NCBI GenBank assembly: GCA_950295325.1
Contig: OX485803.1
Location: forward strand, 4,588,001 to 4,652,000
Length of the DNA stretch: 64,000 nucleotides
Source: Polytrichum commune
Lineage: Eukaryota > Streptophyta > Polytrichopsida > Polytrichales > Polytrichaceae
Reading direction: 5' to 3'
Below, piece by piece: positions 33,454 to 46,031 of the stretch. The position numbers and the translations under genes are program-made. The notes under the pieces were generated by a model. It was not told where the DNA came from, ran no database searches, and saw nothing but the letters and a program-made list of their open reading frames with translations. Each line of letters opens with the position of its first letter. Positions within the stretch are counted from its first letter, which is position 1.

Positions 33454-33783
33454 GTAAAGGGGACTTTTTGTCAAGAATTGGTTCCCTACGATTTCTCATC
33501 AGTTGTTCTTTATACAAAATCAATTTCTTCTTTCCAGTTATGGTGCATCCTCGGAGGTTGTATTTGAGTTTGAATGAAGAGCAACCTATTTTGGTTCATT
33601 GAGGGGCAGATTCATTTTAGCATGTCAAAACGAGCGTGCCCCTCATTGAACCAAGAGAGAATGCTTATATTCAAAACCTCCACACGACCTTTAAGTATGC
33701 ACCGAAGTGACTAAACATGGAAGGTGTTGTATGCAAAAACAACCAACTCCCACCCAGAAGTCCATTGAGTTGAAGAATAACTG
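33454..33783. repeat. fold-back MITE F1, copy upstream of CPDase
   Basis: The right end ATTGAGTTGAAGAATAACTG is followed by TA (33784-33785); the left end is degraded near 33454. Arms meet near 33621 around TTTTAGCATGTCAAAACG. It sits about 100 bp upstream of the phosphodiesterase start codon, so it may lie in the leader or promoter. Confidence 0.7.
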
Positions 33784-33985
33784 TAGTGGCTGGTATTACT
33801 TGTTGAAGACAATGAGGGTTCCTTTGTCCTTGAACCTATAATTTGTTTTTTGAGCTAATATCCTGTCAAGCAGCAGTCATAAACCCTAGTTATAGAACCA
33901 AAGGTATCCTTGCCCCATACCATCAAACTCCATTGTTTGGAGGTGTGGAAATGCAGAACAGGGGTTGCAGTTCAACGGGATAGTA

Positions 33986-34317
33986 GAGTTATCCTTTAAC
34001 TCAATGGGACTTTTCGTCTGGAGTTGGTCCCTATAAATTTCCACTGGTTGTTTTGCATACAATATCAATTATTTCTCTCCACTTGTGGTGCATGCTTGAA
34101 GGTAGTGTTTGAGTTTGAATAAAAAGCAGCTTATTTCGGTGCATTGAGGGCCAAAGCCACTTTAGCACCTCTTGGCACTCCATAATCAGTTGACCCTCAA
34201 TGAATCGCTATAGAATGTACTTCAGTGAAATCTCCACACTACCTCCAAACATGAAAAGTGTTGTTTGCAAGACAACCAACTTCCAACCAAAACTCATATT
34301 GAGTTAGAGAATGAATC
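33986..34317. repeat. fold-back MITE F1, second upstream copy
   Basis: The left end GAGTTATCCTTTAACTCAA is identical to that of the perfect copy at 9587 and follows TA (33984-33985). The right end reads GAGTTAGAGAATGAATC and is followed by TA. Arms are diverged. It lies 200 bp beyond the previous copy in the same intergenic region. Confidence 0.78.
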
Positions 34318-36991
34318 TAGTGCCTGTGGTACTTATTAGAGACAATGAGACTATTTGTTTTGGAGCTGATATTCTGTCAACAAGCAGCAGTCATGGACAC
34401 TGCTCATAGAACCAAAGGATTTTTACAAGTAAACTCGACACCAGCCACAACAATCATACATACAGGCACTAACAGCTCTGCTGATCAAGTTGGATGCAGG
34501 TGACAGTTGCAGAAAAATACAATGGGTCATAAATTGCACTACCTATTACTGATGAGATTAAAGATTGACTCCTGAAACTGGTCAAAGACGCAGCAACAGT
34601 GTCTCCATCAGTCTAGAGAAGATTTTCATGTTGCAAGATCATGTAGGTAGTATAACATATATGCAGGTCATCGTCATCGGAAGACTACGTTTGCAATAAC
34701 TCAGAGAGATGTGTGCGGGATTAGTTTCACGAGGAAAGAAAACCAACACAGAAGTTAAGCCAAGAAGTTGATTCCTCCCAAACCTTCATGCATTGGCTTA
34801 CCTCAAACTGATCCGGCGGTTCAAGCTGCCAAACCTGCTAAATCACTTCGTTCCTGCCATCCAAACCACACCACACTCACTAAGATTACAATGCCTCTCA
34901 ATCTCCAAACCTTATAGACCAAATTCCAGACTATAAAACCCAAACCCTAACATTCATTTCGATCTGTGCGATGATTCCAGGAGTTCAAAAAGTCGTGGAG
35001 AACATTTAAATCGTCAGCAATGGAAGACTTTACCAAAGAGAGAAATTTGAGAAATTTGAGAAAATAAAGAAAATAAAGCTTACTGAAGCACTTCTTGAGC
35101 AGCACGGAGGAAATGGAATGCTAAGTTGCTCCAATGTGTGCCAACTGCTTCGATCTTCGTGTCACTGACCTACATTATAACGTGGCAAGAAGAATAGACA
35201 CCCACGTAGCAGTGCGGAAAGACTATTGGACACCTTGCAGTCAAAAAAGTGCCGAAGCTATGTTGTGGCAAGGAATAACCTTACAGACCATGCATGAAGG
35301 TCATAAGCGTCCTCATGCCCGGCCTACGTCCAGCGGACGGTACACAGAAAGTGTTATATATCCCTGGGGCCATTGGTCGGTGATCACCGACTATCGGTAA
35401 CTATCCCAAGCGCCATCTCTCCGAACTTCCTTGCTCCGAACTTCGTCCAAGGCTCTGGCTTGCAAGCGCCATCGCGCTTCTCATCAGAACGCTGGTCCCT
35501 GCGGAGGTTTTCTTTTCTTTTTCCAACTGAGGTGAGGATACATTTTTTTCCTCTTTTTCTTCTGGTCCAATTCTGAACGAAATCGGCTCTGTTCGGACTC
35601 AAAATTCACTCGCAGCTCTCAATTGTGTTGGTCTTGTAAGTAATAACGTTTTTTCCAGCATGTTATTAAAATTTTCAGTGAATTATTTTAATTTCTGCTC
35701 TGAATTGGTGCCTCTTCCTGGATCATGTTTTGCACTGTTATTTTGAGAGTTCGTTGGCTTGTGGTGCCACTTCCAAATTGTATGCGTATGACACTTAGGA
35801 CGTCATCTCAAGACGGTGATGTTTTGGTAAAAATTTATCATCCATTGCAGAATATTTCATAGCATAGACAATTTCACCTTGTTAAGATTATCCGAGGTTT
35901 CTCTGTTCATACCTCAATTCAATGTGTGTATTACGGAGAACTATTGATTAGAACACTCTGTTTATTCCTCAGGACGTGAAGATATTGACTGCCTGCTTAG
36001 ACCCTTTGCGCTCCGCCCTCTCCGCGGTCGTCTTTTGTTGCTCGATTGCCTTTGCCTCCTGCATTGGTTACCTATGGTGCGTGTCCCTGCATTGGTACGA
36101 AGTGCCATCTTGAGCACCTTCTGTTGTTATCCTCTGCTTGAGCTGTTTAGGTCGAACAGCCCACTTGCAAATTAGCGTTGTGTTGTGAATCCGCCACTGA
36201 CGCCAGGGGCTTTGTAAATCCTATCCTCGAATACGTTCAAGAAATGTTGTTTTAGTCTAACTCCAAGTTTCAGTGAGATCAGGGATAGCATTCTCAGCGT
36301 ACTCGCGAAATTGTTATGACAGGGACTAGGTTTGTTCTTTTATCACCGACGTCATCAGATTCTTGAATCCTTATGGCTTTAATTATATTTACATAGAGCC
36401 GAAACCTGCATTGAGCTCTTTCCGCTGAAAGAATTGATCCCAAGCCGTGGCTGCGAGCGTTTCTTTTGTGGCTGTATATGTAGGCTCCAAGAAATGGTTC
36501 ACTCCACTATTTTACATGTTCTCATAAAGCAACTCTAACTGCCTTAGTGTTGTCTTGTTCCGGAAGTTTAGTATGATCGCAGTAAAGGCGTCTTCTTCAT
36601 ATGCCACTTCTTAAAAGTGTTCAGAATTAGATGCAGTTTAATCACCCTTGGAGAGCACAGTGACATGGTTTCTTTTACCTGTTCCCTACAAGAATTGCAG
36701 GTTTTTCTATTGCAGCTGTATGTGTAGGCTCCAAGAAATGGTCTACTCAATAATTGTACATGTTCTTTTAGCAGAAACTTTTGTTTTCGGAAGTTTAATA
36801 TGGTAGCAGTGTCATAGAATCTATCAGACGTCTTTTTAATATGCCACTTCTTTTGTCTACTTATACAAGAAGTGCAGGTTCATATTCTGCTTTAGACTGA
36901 TGCAGCATGTTGTGTAGACTTTGCTGAGCAGTAAGTGAAGTGCTTTCTAAAATCTCACGTTGTTGCTCTTGGCTTTTATCCAGGAAATCAA
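34318..36991. other. divergent intergenic region and taxilin 5' leader
   Basis: This spans the region between the divergent phosphodiesterase and taxilin genes. A probable noncoding first taxilin exon ends near 35531 at CTGAG followed by GTGAGG, and the coding exon opens after the acceptor CAG at 36981-36983. These suggest a 1.45-kb intron in the 5' leader, but the start of transcription is not visible. No other gene was recognised. Confidence 0.4.
36466..36862. repeat. imperfect duplication in the taxilin 5' leader intron
   Basis: Two units about 241 bp apart start with GTAGGCTCCAAGAAATGGT (36480 and 36724) and end with ATGCCACTTCTT. Both contain GGAAGTTTARTATG. They lie in the proposed leader intron and differ by many small changes. 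Confidence 0.65.
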
Positions 36992-39900
36992 ATGGATTCC
37001 ACTATGGCTACCTCATCTGAAGGCGAAGTTACAGAGTCAGTACAAGAAATATTCAGCCATCTTCCCGGAGCCCAATCACTTCCTGATGGTTTCTCAGTTT
37101 CAGAAAGTTTCCCTGGTATACCTTTGACAACATCCTCAGAGTTTGCAGAGAGAAGCCGAGGCAACGCCTCTGAAAGCTCCATCCTACTAGAAGAGGACAC
37201 AGATCTTCCTGAAATTAGTGCTACCGAACTGCAACATATGTCATCAGGATCTTCCTTTATTCATGGAGGCCAAGCTGATGAGCTAAGGTTTCAGTCGTCC
37301 TTGCCTGAAACAGTGCATGGTCTAAAATGTCCTTCAGAGTTGCTTATCTCTCCAAAATTATCTGAAGCCAAAGACGATGAGTTTCCACCACCTCTCAGCA
37401 ATTTTCCTGCAGACTTGATTTCTGCAGCCACTGTGAACAAATCAGCAGAAAAGTCTCGACGTTTTCCGGTACCATTATCCGATTCAGAAGCAACTCCTGT
37501 AGTGAAAGGACCATTATTATTTGGGGTTGACAACACTAACAAGGAAGATAAAAGCAATGGAGAAGGTATCGAAGGAGATGGAGATAGTGGCACAGATAGT
37601 GATGTTGATGATAGTGATAGGCCATCAAGCTCTCAGGCTAGTCATCTTCTTGCAGCTACACTTCGAAGGGATTCAAGTACAAATGATGGACCATTACAAG
37701 ACATTCTGGAATCTAAGATTGCTCAACTAGAGGTTGCAAACACAGGGTTCTCTAAATGTGACGATGAAGAGTCAAAACGAGGCAAGTATACTCTGGATTT
37801 CTATTCTGAGATATTATTGTGCTTCTATAGTTGAGCTTCAGGGTATGCCAAATAGGTTTACACTCGATGGAATCCACCTTCATAGAGCCTTGGTCTTGTA
37901 TTTACAAGCTATTTATTCTTGATTATAACATCGGTGTTTAGCATGAGTTGCTGGAAGCAATTTTGAGTGTCACCGGTTTAAGCTCTTGGGTGACTTTGGT
38001 TGACAGCTAGAGCGAGAAAGAAGCAAGTGAAGGAGGTGCGAGCACTGCTGGATGGAACAGACAAAACCTCAGATGAGAAACTGTGGCTATTGAATACAAA
38101 GTACTTACAGCAGGTCTTCAAACTTCCTATGCTATGGTTTGCTGGATGCTATATATCCTGTGCACCAAGAAGCAGCTTTTGATCTTTCTGTGCTATTTGC
38201 GTTATTTTGAGTATTTTTCAAGGGTTGATTGTAAAAATTGGATCCAATACAGGTATCAGAGACTAAACTGTTGGAGAAGGAGGTACTACCTCTGCGGCGA
38301 AAGTATGAGCAGATCAATAAAGAAAAAGACACAAGTAGGTGTTGAGTGAAGTTTGAAGAATGTTCTTTGGTGGCAGGACTGAATTTTCATAATTTTATAT
38401 TTTTAGTATTTTCAGTTTCTGTTATGCTGGAGAATGTATCATTCTTGTGCCACTTCTAGTGAACATACTTCTTGAGAAGCCTCTTGAAGTCTCACACTTG
38501 ACACTTTTCTGTCTCTAAAATGGCCATGTCTGTCAGTCCAACCAGGGATAATCATGCATTTCTCTTTACTCAGTTTCGCTTTTGAGTAGTGACTGTGCTG
38601 CTATGTTTCCCTTCTAATGCACCCCAATGCTGCTACAGTTTATGGAGAGTACACCAAAGTTAGTACGCTGCGGCAGAAGCTTGAGTCACTTTGTCGAGAG
38701 CTGCAAAGACAAAATAAGATGCTTCTTGTAAGAAAGTCCTGAGATTTTTCAATTGGATAGCCTTGAATCTATTAGAGCTATACGAGTGTGATGATGATCA
38801 CATACTGTTTTATTATCCTGGTAATTTATGTGGCTGATGAAATGGAGTATTATGTAAATCTGCTATACTCAAAGTTGCATGTTGGGTACAGGATGACAGT
38901 AAGAGAACTTCTATGGATGAGCAGATGAAACGCCAAGAGCTTTCCACAAAATTTCATAATTCGATCAAGGTTACTGATTCTTCAAGTTGTTGCTACTCCT
39001 CACCGTTTGAAAGTGCTTCTCTGTTAAGTTATCTGATTGAAATTGGTTATATGTATGATACTTCTTAAGTATCACATCAGAACTACTTAAGAAATCGAAT
39101 ATTAGAGAATTGGCCTTTCTCTGTTTCTTATGGCAGTTCAAGTGTTTCCAGCACTCACATTTTTGTCTCCAGATTCCAGAGTGAGGAGGGATTTACATTT
39201 TCTGGTATAATAGTGTGTTGTTCTGGAGGCCACAAAATTAAGATGCATATCAAAATTTGCTGTAGAAAATCCTCAGCTTACCACTACTTCAGAAGCTAAT
39301 ACAAGTTGTGATTTTCCTGCCATTCGCACAGTGTCTATCAAGCAACCACATGACTCTATGTAGTGAATGAGCCTGTGTTGATGATTGCATGTTCTTCAGG
39401 TGATAATTTCTTTGAACCTGGCTAACATCCTGTACATTGGCTTAAGCTAACTAGTCATGGGGCAACTGATGGGCACCAGGACATCACAAGTAAGTTGGAA
39501 GAACAAGGTGACGAGAGGCTCCAACAGATTAAGGAGAATGAACTGTATGACTTTTGCTGTCTTTAGTAACCCATCAGTTTTATGTTATGTAACTAGTGCA
39601 ATTCTTTTCACTACTTATGAGGCTCTTCCTATTCATTTGAGTGGATTCATATGGGTGCAATGAGCTTGCTTACATGTGATATTATGTACATATCAGGTCA
39701 AAATTAGGTTTAGTTATTATCTAAGCTGTAAGTACAGTATAATTTTTTTCTGTAGTTTACATTTTAATGATTACTGCTGTATATGCTTTAATAATGGTGT
39801 GGAGATAATAAATCAGCGTTGTTAGCTACTTGACCTAACTTCTCTCCATTACTGCAAATAAAACAGTGACTAAACTTTACAGTAAATATGAAACACCATT

Positions 39901-41466
39901 GCAAATAGATTGAGACAATGGCTTCAATGTGCTGGATGCCTTTTTGAACATGCTCTTAGCTCTGTCCCCACTTTGACTTGTAGATTACGAGACAAGCTCA
40001 AGGCTCTGACCCAGCAATATGAGATCAGGGACCAGCAGTTTAGCCATCAGGTATGGCTCTGATTCTTTTAATAATTTGTAAGCAATTAATCACTATTTCA
40101 TTCTAACAAAGAGAGATGCTCTTCCTCTTTACTCCTTGGAGATCTGTAGTGGAATTGCATTTGAGGATCTGTAGTTGGTTATCTGCAATTCATTGCAATT
40201 GCTTGTCCTTCAGCTTAGGACCAAGGCACTGGAACAGCAACTTGCTGAGGTCAAGCTGAAGCAGCAAGAAGAATTATTTGCACAAGAGGAAGCCAAGGCA
40301 CGTCTGTATAATAACCAAATCGCTCATCAGCTGCAAACTGAACAAGATCTAAGAGCTCAACTAGCTCTTTATGGTGACAAATTTGAGCAGTTTCAGGCAT
40401 GTATTTGCATCAGATATTTTCCTTCCTTCCAAATCTGTAGCTCAAGTGCATTTCTATTGTTGTGCACCATACTGGAATCTTATGATGAGAGAAAATCTCA
40501 GAATTGTTTTCTTAACTCATGAAGAAATCTTTAGCTGTTGGGGACTACATCTGATGATATGACAGTCTGTTGTGTGTTTTGAGTGGACATTTTCTGTTTC
40601 TTCGAACGAATTTTATGTCATAAATTACCTACATTCTTCACATCCACATGCAAATTCCATTTTCCTGGAAAGTTCTCTAGCATCCTTGCATTTCATGTTG
40701 AAATGGTTATTTCTCAGGAAACACTGACAAAGAGCAACGAGGTGTTTGCTACTTTCAAGAAAGAAATGGAAAAGGTACTATCCATGTACACAGATGTGAA
40801 GCGGTGAAGAATTGTTTTTGCTGGATAGAGTAGATAGTTTTGCTTGAACAGCATTACTTCTTTGGAATCTAGACAGCCAGACCATCTTAGCGTGCTTTCC
40901 TTCACCTCATTTCTATAAATGATCTGCCTTACACTGATTCAAGTATGTTTGTGGACTCACTAACCATTCGTTTTTGGACAGATGTCCAAAACTATCAAGA
41001 AATTAGAGAAAGAGAACTTGACTCTTAAAAAGAAGACAGAAAAATCAGATGTCTCCATCATTGAGCTTCTTGAAGAGGTATATCTTCTTTTCTTGCATCC
41101 TCTTGACTAGTGACATGCCAGAGAAACAACTCTAACAGAAAGAACCAATGTTTCTAACATATATTAAATATGTGCTTTTCTTGTTAATAGTCAGCATATC
41201 TATTGATGGGCTATTGACTTCTAAGTATCCAATTTCATCTGTGGCCCTGCAGAGGACATCTCTAAAGAAGCAGTTGTACACCAGCACAAACCAGAAAGAG
41301 AAACTGGAGGCTCTTTGTCGGTCATTGCAAGCAGAACGCAAGTCATCTCTTTCAGGAACATTACCCTCACAGGCCTCACTGCAGGTAATGAACCTCCAAT
41401 ACCATCTTCTGGATGCTTTCAAGCAGCCAGGAGTCTAAAGTCAATGTTTACTTTTTGCAGGGATGA
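36992..41466 (+). CDS. taxilin-family coiled-coil protein
   Basis: Exons: 36992-37781, 38007-38113, 38253-38334, 38639-38727, 38892-38969, 39480-39544, 39984-40050, 40214-40396, 40718-40774, 40982-41077, 41253-41384 and 41461-41466. Phases agree throughout, giving about 583 residues. Residues 1-260 are acidic and Ser-rich without a fold I recognise. Residues 264-582 are one long coiled coil matching taxilin: KLESLCRELQRQNKMLL, KFHNSIKDITSKLEEQ, NELLRDKLKALTQQYEIRD, EVFATFKKEMEKMSKTIKKL and KEKLEALCRSLQAER. Animal taxilins bind syntaxins and the nascent-polypeptide complex; the plant role is not settled. Introns after 37781 and 40396 appear to use GC donors. The C-terminus is uncertain: splicing to 41461 gives one Gly and a stop, while reading through the last donor adds 18 residues and ends at 41438. 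Confidence 0.9.
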
Positions 41467-42655
41467 ATTGCTGTCACAAGCACACTTTCAGAGGTGGATT
41501 GAAATCTGTGATCAATTTAGGGTTGACTCAGTTTGGTCTGCATGCTTCTGGGCTGAAAATCACAGATGCAGCATTGCATTAGTTTAGTTTTATAGCGAGG
41601 CTTGATCATCTGGATGACTTCCGAGCATTAATGTCAGAAAAAATCTTATGGCTGCTTAGGGAAATCCTCATAAAAGTTTGATCCTCTTGCTCTTACTGAA
41701 AGGGTATATTGACATGATGATTCTTAGACTTCTATCTTTGCTGGAGCCACAGTTAGCTGCTGTTACAAGGTGTCCTGCTGCAGCTAAATAGGTCATCATC
41801 TCACAGTGAGAAACTGAAAACTTCTTAGGAGGCAGATCAATGCCTACTGTGTAAAGAGACCATTAAATATCTGCAGCCTGTGACAGCTGATTTTGTAAAT
41901 TATTGATCACATCTGACAGTGTGAATATTACTGTTCTAAATGTGCAGGCGGCAATGAGTGCTGTAGAACCCGAAGCTTCATGAAAGTTTTAAACAGGATC
42001 AACCGGATTTCTAAGTTGTGACACCTTTGTTGTCCCAAATTTTGCAGTATTGGAAATTTAGGAATCAAAGAAATGAAGAGAGACAATGTAGTCGGATCTG
42101 CAATGGATATAGTGGGTGCTGTGGATCAACAGTTGACACCATCCCTTGTTTACAATCTACCATGAATAAGATCTTCACTCAAGCCATGTCTTGGTGATAA
42201 GTTATATAGGATCAAGGGTCGGATTGTGTGAGTAATTCCTTCACTTTGGTGTACTCACAATTGTCACATGGTTCTTACAGTGGAGAGACTGCACCATCAA
42301 ATATGATGAATATTATATATAGACATATAAAACCACTCATTAACTCTTGAAAGGATAAGGATAATATTATGGGACAGTGTTTGAACATGGTAGCAAACAT
42401 GTTAGTGTACAACATCAAGTTTTTTCCTTTCCTTTTGGGTGCAACTCAGTTGAGAATGTGATATTGTTCCTTCTTTGAATATCTTCTTGCAATTGGGGGG
42501 AAGATAAAGGCAACTCCTTGTCATTATTGTAAGTTGATAAACTTGAGGTTCAGTTCTCCTGAGTTAAGAGATTGAGTCTGGTAGTAAAGAACACCTCAAA
42601 CATGACAGCTTCCAGAGTGACTCACTACTAGGTATGCTCTCGACAACATTTCATG
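41467..42655. other. taxilin 3' region
   Basis: No gene recognised. The proximal part is likely taxilin 3' untranslated sequence or a terminal noncoding exon. Composition resembles the introns. No transposon ends were seen. Confidence 0.4.
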
Positions 42656-43077
42656 TCACACTGTACCCTTCCTTAATTTGATCATTGAGGCATGTCATTA
42701 AATACTCTGCAATATTGTTGGACATCCATGTGTATCTCTTCTGTCATGTCTCAATTTAAGAGAACAAACGTGAGTTGCCAATTGGGAACTGTAGTCGGTT
42801 TAACTTTGATAAATGTTTTGCAGTTGAGCCAACACAGGAGATTACAGATGCTGTCACAGAGTCTGGGACCACGCTACCCTTGCTTAATTTTATTAGTGAG
42901 GCATATCATTAAATATTCTCCAACATTGTAAAACATCCACGTGTATTTCTGATGCTTGTGATTTTCAATATAAGAGAACACTCGTAAGTTGACATTTGGG
43001 AACAATAACTGGTTCGACTTTGATGCATGCTTTGTTTTGCAGGTGAGCTCTCAACATGGGAGATTACCGACGCAGTT
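42656..43077. repeat. tandem duplication overlapping the 3' end of the Cys-rich gene
   Basis: Unit A (about 42656-42866) and unit B (about 42867-43077) share TACCCTTSCTTAATTT, GAGGCATRTCATTAAATA and AAGAGAACA. They are offset by 211 to 222 bp. Unit B includes the last codons of the cysteine-rich peptide gene. Unit A carries a diverged copy of the same end, in which the stop codon and several cysteines are changed. Confidence 0.75.
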
Positions 43078-43350
43078 GCACATGCCATTGGACAGGCAGG
43101 TGCCATTGTAGGATTTCTGGCATTTTCCAGTGGCGATTGAAGCATGGCAATTTTTGCACCAGCCATTACAATTTGTTTTGTCATCACTTGTTGCAGGGGT
43201 GTTGCACTGTACAAAATCCTGGATGCAAACCTGCATCAGTTTACGTCCAGTAGTCACCATGTCCGATGATGTCTCTACCATCAGCGACGAAGCCAGACAG
43301 ATTGCGACTAAGGCAGTCACGAACACAGGGTACTGGATTAAGCGCCCCAT
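43051..43350 (-). CDS. small secreted cysteine-rich peptide (defensin-like pattern)
   Basis: A single exon of 99 residues from ATG 43350. Residues 6-24 are hydrophobic (YPVFVTALVAICLASSLMV) after a short Arg-containing start, a good signal peptide. The mature part has ten cysteines, spaced C-x6-C-x11-C-x3-C-x2-C-x8-C-x7-C-x5-C-x1-C-x5-C, ending CNCVGNLPC. The CxxxC and CxC pairs resemble the cysteine-stabilised alpha-beta fold of defensin-like peptides, but I cannot name the family. Secretion and a defence or signalling role are inference. The reading frame stays open 31 codons upstream without another ATG. The 3' end and the upstream DNA are both duplicated locally, which suggests a young or changing gene. 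It could be longer if an intron exists upstream. Confidence 0.6.
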   Translation of the reverse strand: MGRLIQYPVFVTALVAICLASSLMVETSSDMVTTGRKLMQVCIQDFVQCNTPATSDDKTNCNGWCKNCHASIATGKCQKSYNGTCLSNGMCNCVGNLPC

Positions 43351-43560
43351 TTCTCTGTGAAACCACTGCTTTAAAGCTGCCTCCTGACAATGATGTGTTA
43401 TATGGCCAAACCAAATCTGCAACTCAAAGCCAGTCAAAACCACAATGCTAATCGGTAAGAACCTGACTTAATGTAACTGCATTTGGAGAGGAGAAAAGTG
43501 CTGCCAAGGAGAGGAGATGGTTGATTGAAGGCCGCAACCCAGAATTTGGACATAATATTC

Positions 43561-44010
43561 ATGGGTACATCTGAAACTAACATGCATTGTGATGAACATG
43601 CCGCCTTACCCTCTACTAATGTGCAAAAGTGATTCACTGCAGGATTCTCACAACCATTCCAGTGACATTATCAACAATGAATCTCATGTACGCACAGTGC
43701 CTATTGACAGTGTAAAGAGGTACTTCAACAAGGGTAACATTGTTGTATCATTAAGAAATGGCAATCTATGTATAGCTTACATTAACCCAAGAACCTAGAA
43801 TTTGCACACAATCTTTATGGGTGCATCTGAAAGCAACGTGCGTTGTTAATTACATGCCGCTTTACACTATGCTAATGTGCAAAATTTCTTCTCTGCAGGA
43901 TTCTTGCACAACCATTGTAGTGACATCATCAACAATGAATTTCATGTACCCACAATGCCGATTGACAGTACAAAAGAGGTACTTCAACAAGGGTAACACA
44001 GGTGGGTGTT
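43561..44010. repeat. duplicated segment upstream of the Cys-rich gene
   Basis: Units 43561-43816 and 43817-44010 share ATGGGTRCATCTGAAA, CTGCAGGATTCT, ATCAACAATGAAT and GAGGTACTTCAACAAGGGTA. Offset is about 256 bp. On the minus strand they lie 210 to 660 bp upstream of the peptide start, so they may carry its promoter elements. Confidence 0.78.
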
Positions 44011-44975
44011 ATGTAAAGTAAAATAATGAAGAGCATCAGATTCTGTCGAAGTCTGCAAGCAATCTACCTGATGGCCTTAGATGTTGGACTGCTGTTAGTG
44101 GCTTGCCAAGACAATTAAAGCTGAAAGTGCAGCGCCCGTTTCAATACCTCTACTTCTCCTCAGCAAGTCATGTTTTTTCAGTCCCACTCTGATCCGATGC
44201 AGCTTTCTTTATATTCCAGTTGAGATGGGCCCTGGCCCTGGGATATTTCAGCAGCTGGGTATAATCCGTAATTCTGTTGTGGTAGTTTCAGTGTACATAC
44301 ATGTGGCGAGCATGACAGGGAAGGTTCGAATTGGAGCAATGATGAGCTGCACCTATAAACCTGGTGACACACCCAGTTTTTGAAGAAATCTGGACATGCA
44401 TCTCATCAAGTCCCATTTACACCAGAGCTTGAGTTAAGAGCTTGAACGCAGTTTCAGGAGTTTGATACTTGCAGTTGACAAACTTCCCATTCAAAACTCA
44501 AACTATATTGAGAGCTTCACCATTTTCCAAGCTCTAAATAATTTTTTGCAAGGGTACATTGCCCATGATATCAAGAGGGAATGCCACTGAACAAACGAGC
44601 ATCCATGACAAGTCTTTTGGCTTGGGACCCACAAAACAAGAGTTCAAACCCTCAACATTGCTAACCTACCTTATGGAGGTAGTTTAGGATTTTGACCGAG
44701 AGCTTGTCGTAGTTGCTCCACATCGGATCCATCAATGTGCCGTGTAATGCCCCCTTCCCACCTAAGTTTACCAAATAACCAAAGTTTTTCCTAAAAACCG
44801 GGTAAAGCTCTCTCGCTTATAGCCAAGGCATCCGGCTTATCCCAATGCACCTACAAGAACTTGCTCCGGAGATTTTCGAGTAAGTTTTAGTTAAGTAGCT
44901 TTCACACATGTTCATTGTTTTATCTACCGAGCAATGACATGTTGGATAGTTTTTGTCCCATCCCCAAATGCCTTA

Positions 44976-45423
44976 CAGTCCACCCTCTATAAATGTTACA
45001 CCTATAAGTGTTAACTCTCTCTAAATGTTAACTTTCTTCTACTCCCCACATATTGCACACTATAAATGTTAAACGTGTTAACTGTTAACAAAATGGTACT
45101 CCCTTCTTTGTAAAATTGACTCTATAAATGTTAACGAATGAAATACAACCATAATATGGATGATAAAAATTACACATCCAGTTACATTCCTCTCTCTCTC
45201 ACCCCGTGATTTGTAAACTTGATATTGAATAAAGTTTTGATTGGGTTTGCAATTTTACGAATGGTATTCTCTCACAATGACTCTTCACAATTGCTTATAT
45301 TTATAAATGTTAAGATTTGTATATTGCTCAAAAAAGTAATTTTATAATTGTTAATTGTTAACACCTCTATAAATGTTAACTTTGATCCACTCCCGAGGGT
45401 TAACATTTATAGAGGGTAGACTG
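44976..45423. mobile_element. Tigger/pogo-like element, copy A
   Basis: Ends CAGTCCACCCTCTATAAATG and its inverse (as TAGAGGGTAGACTG) bound 448 bp, with TA on both sides. CAGT-starting termini with TA duplication are typical of the pogo/Tigger branch of Tc1/mariner. Internal subterminal words CTATAAATGTTAAC recur several times in both orientations. Only a small noncoding centre remains. Confidence 0.78.
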
Positions 45424-46031
45424 TACTACTCACCTATCTTATCATCGGCTTTTGTTGCTGAAGCTCTTCGTACACTCATAGCTAAGACTAAAAGCAACCA
45501 ATCACAAGGACGGGAGGCAACACTTTTAAAAGTCCTACATTCTTGCCTCATGTCTAGGTACCAATGGGAGGGTTGGTGCTTGAGACTTAATACCTCCACT
45601 TTTAAACCATGCCACATCAATTACCATCCAGGTTTGGCACTAGATAGTGTCGATGGTGTGAAGGCTGTGTTTTTAGAACCAACTTTTAGGCTCAGCTAAA
45701 GTCAAGTGAGAAGGGGGCATAAGCATTGTAAGATTCTAGCACTCGAGCTAAAGCTCAAGTGTAAAGCAGACTTGAGTGCACAAGCACACGTAGCGGGTTC
45801 CCCACCAATGAGAAGGTCCCTTTCTGTCAAGCTCTCAACCTCTCTAGTGGAAAGGGGCCCTCATATGAAATTACGTTACCCGGTGTGCCCAATTATATTC
45901 AAGCCTACATACCAACTAGCATCCCACTTCAAAATTTGCCACTCAGGACTACTCTACGATTTTGCATGCAAGTGATGAGTCACACTAACTTTCTATTTTA
46001 CTCATGTCCACCAGTCTTCGTGGTGTGACTA
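45424..46031. other. 608-bp spacer between the inverted Tigger-like copies
   Basis: The plus strand is partly open (for example 45706-45975) but I recognise no protein. It may be host DNA trapped between two insertions, or the remains of a larger element. Confidence 0.35.

Noticed and set aside
37784-37834. Continuation of taxilin exon 2 past the GC donor
   Set aside because: Reading through gives a stop soon after and loses the conserved RARKKQ block that joins in phase only from the GC donor.
44320-44345. GGTTCGAATTGG word resembling a tRNA T-loop
   Set aside because: No acceptor stem, anticodon arm or D-loop could be placed around it.
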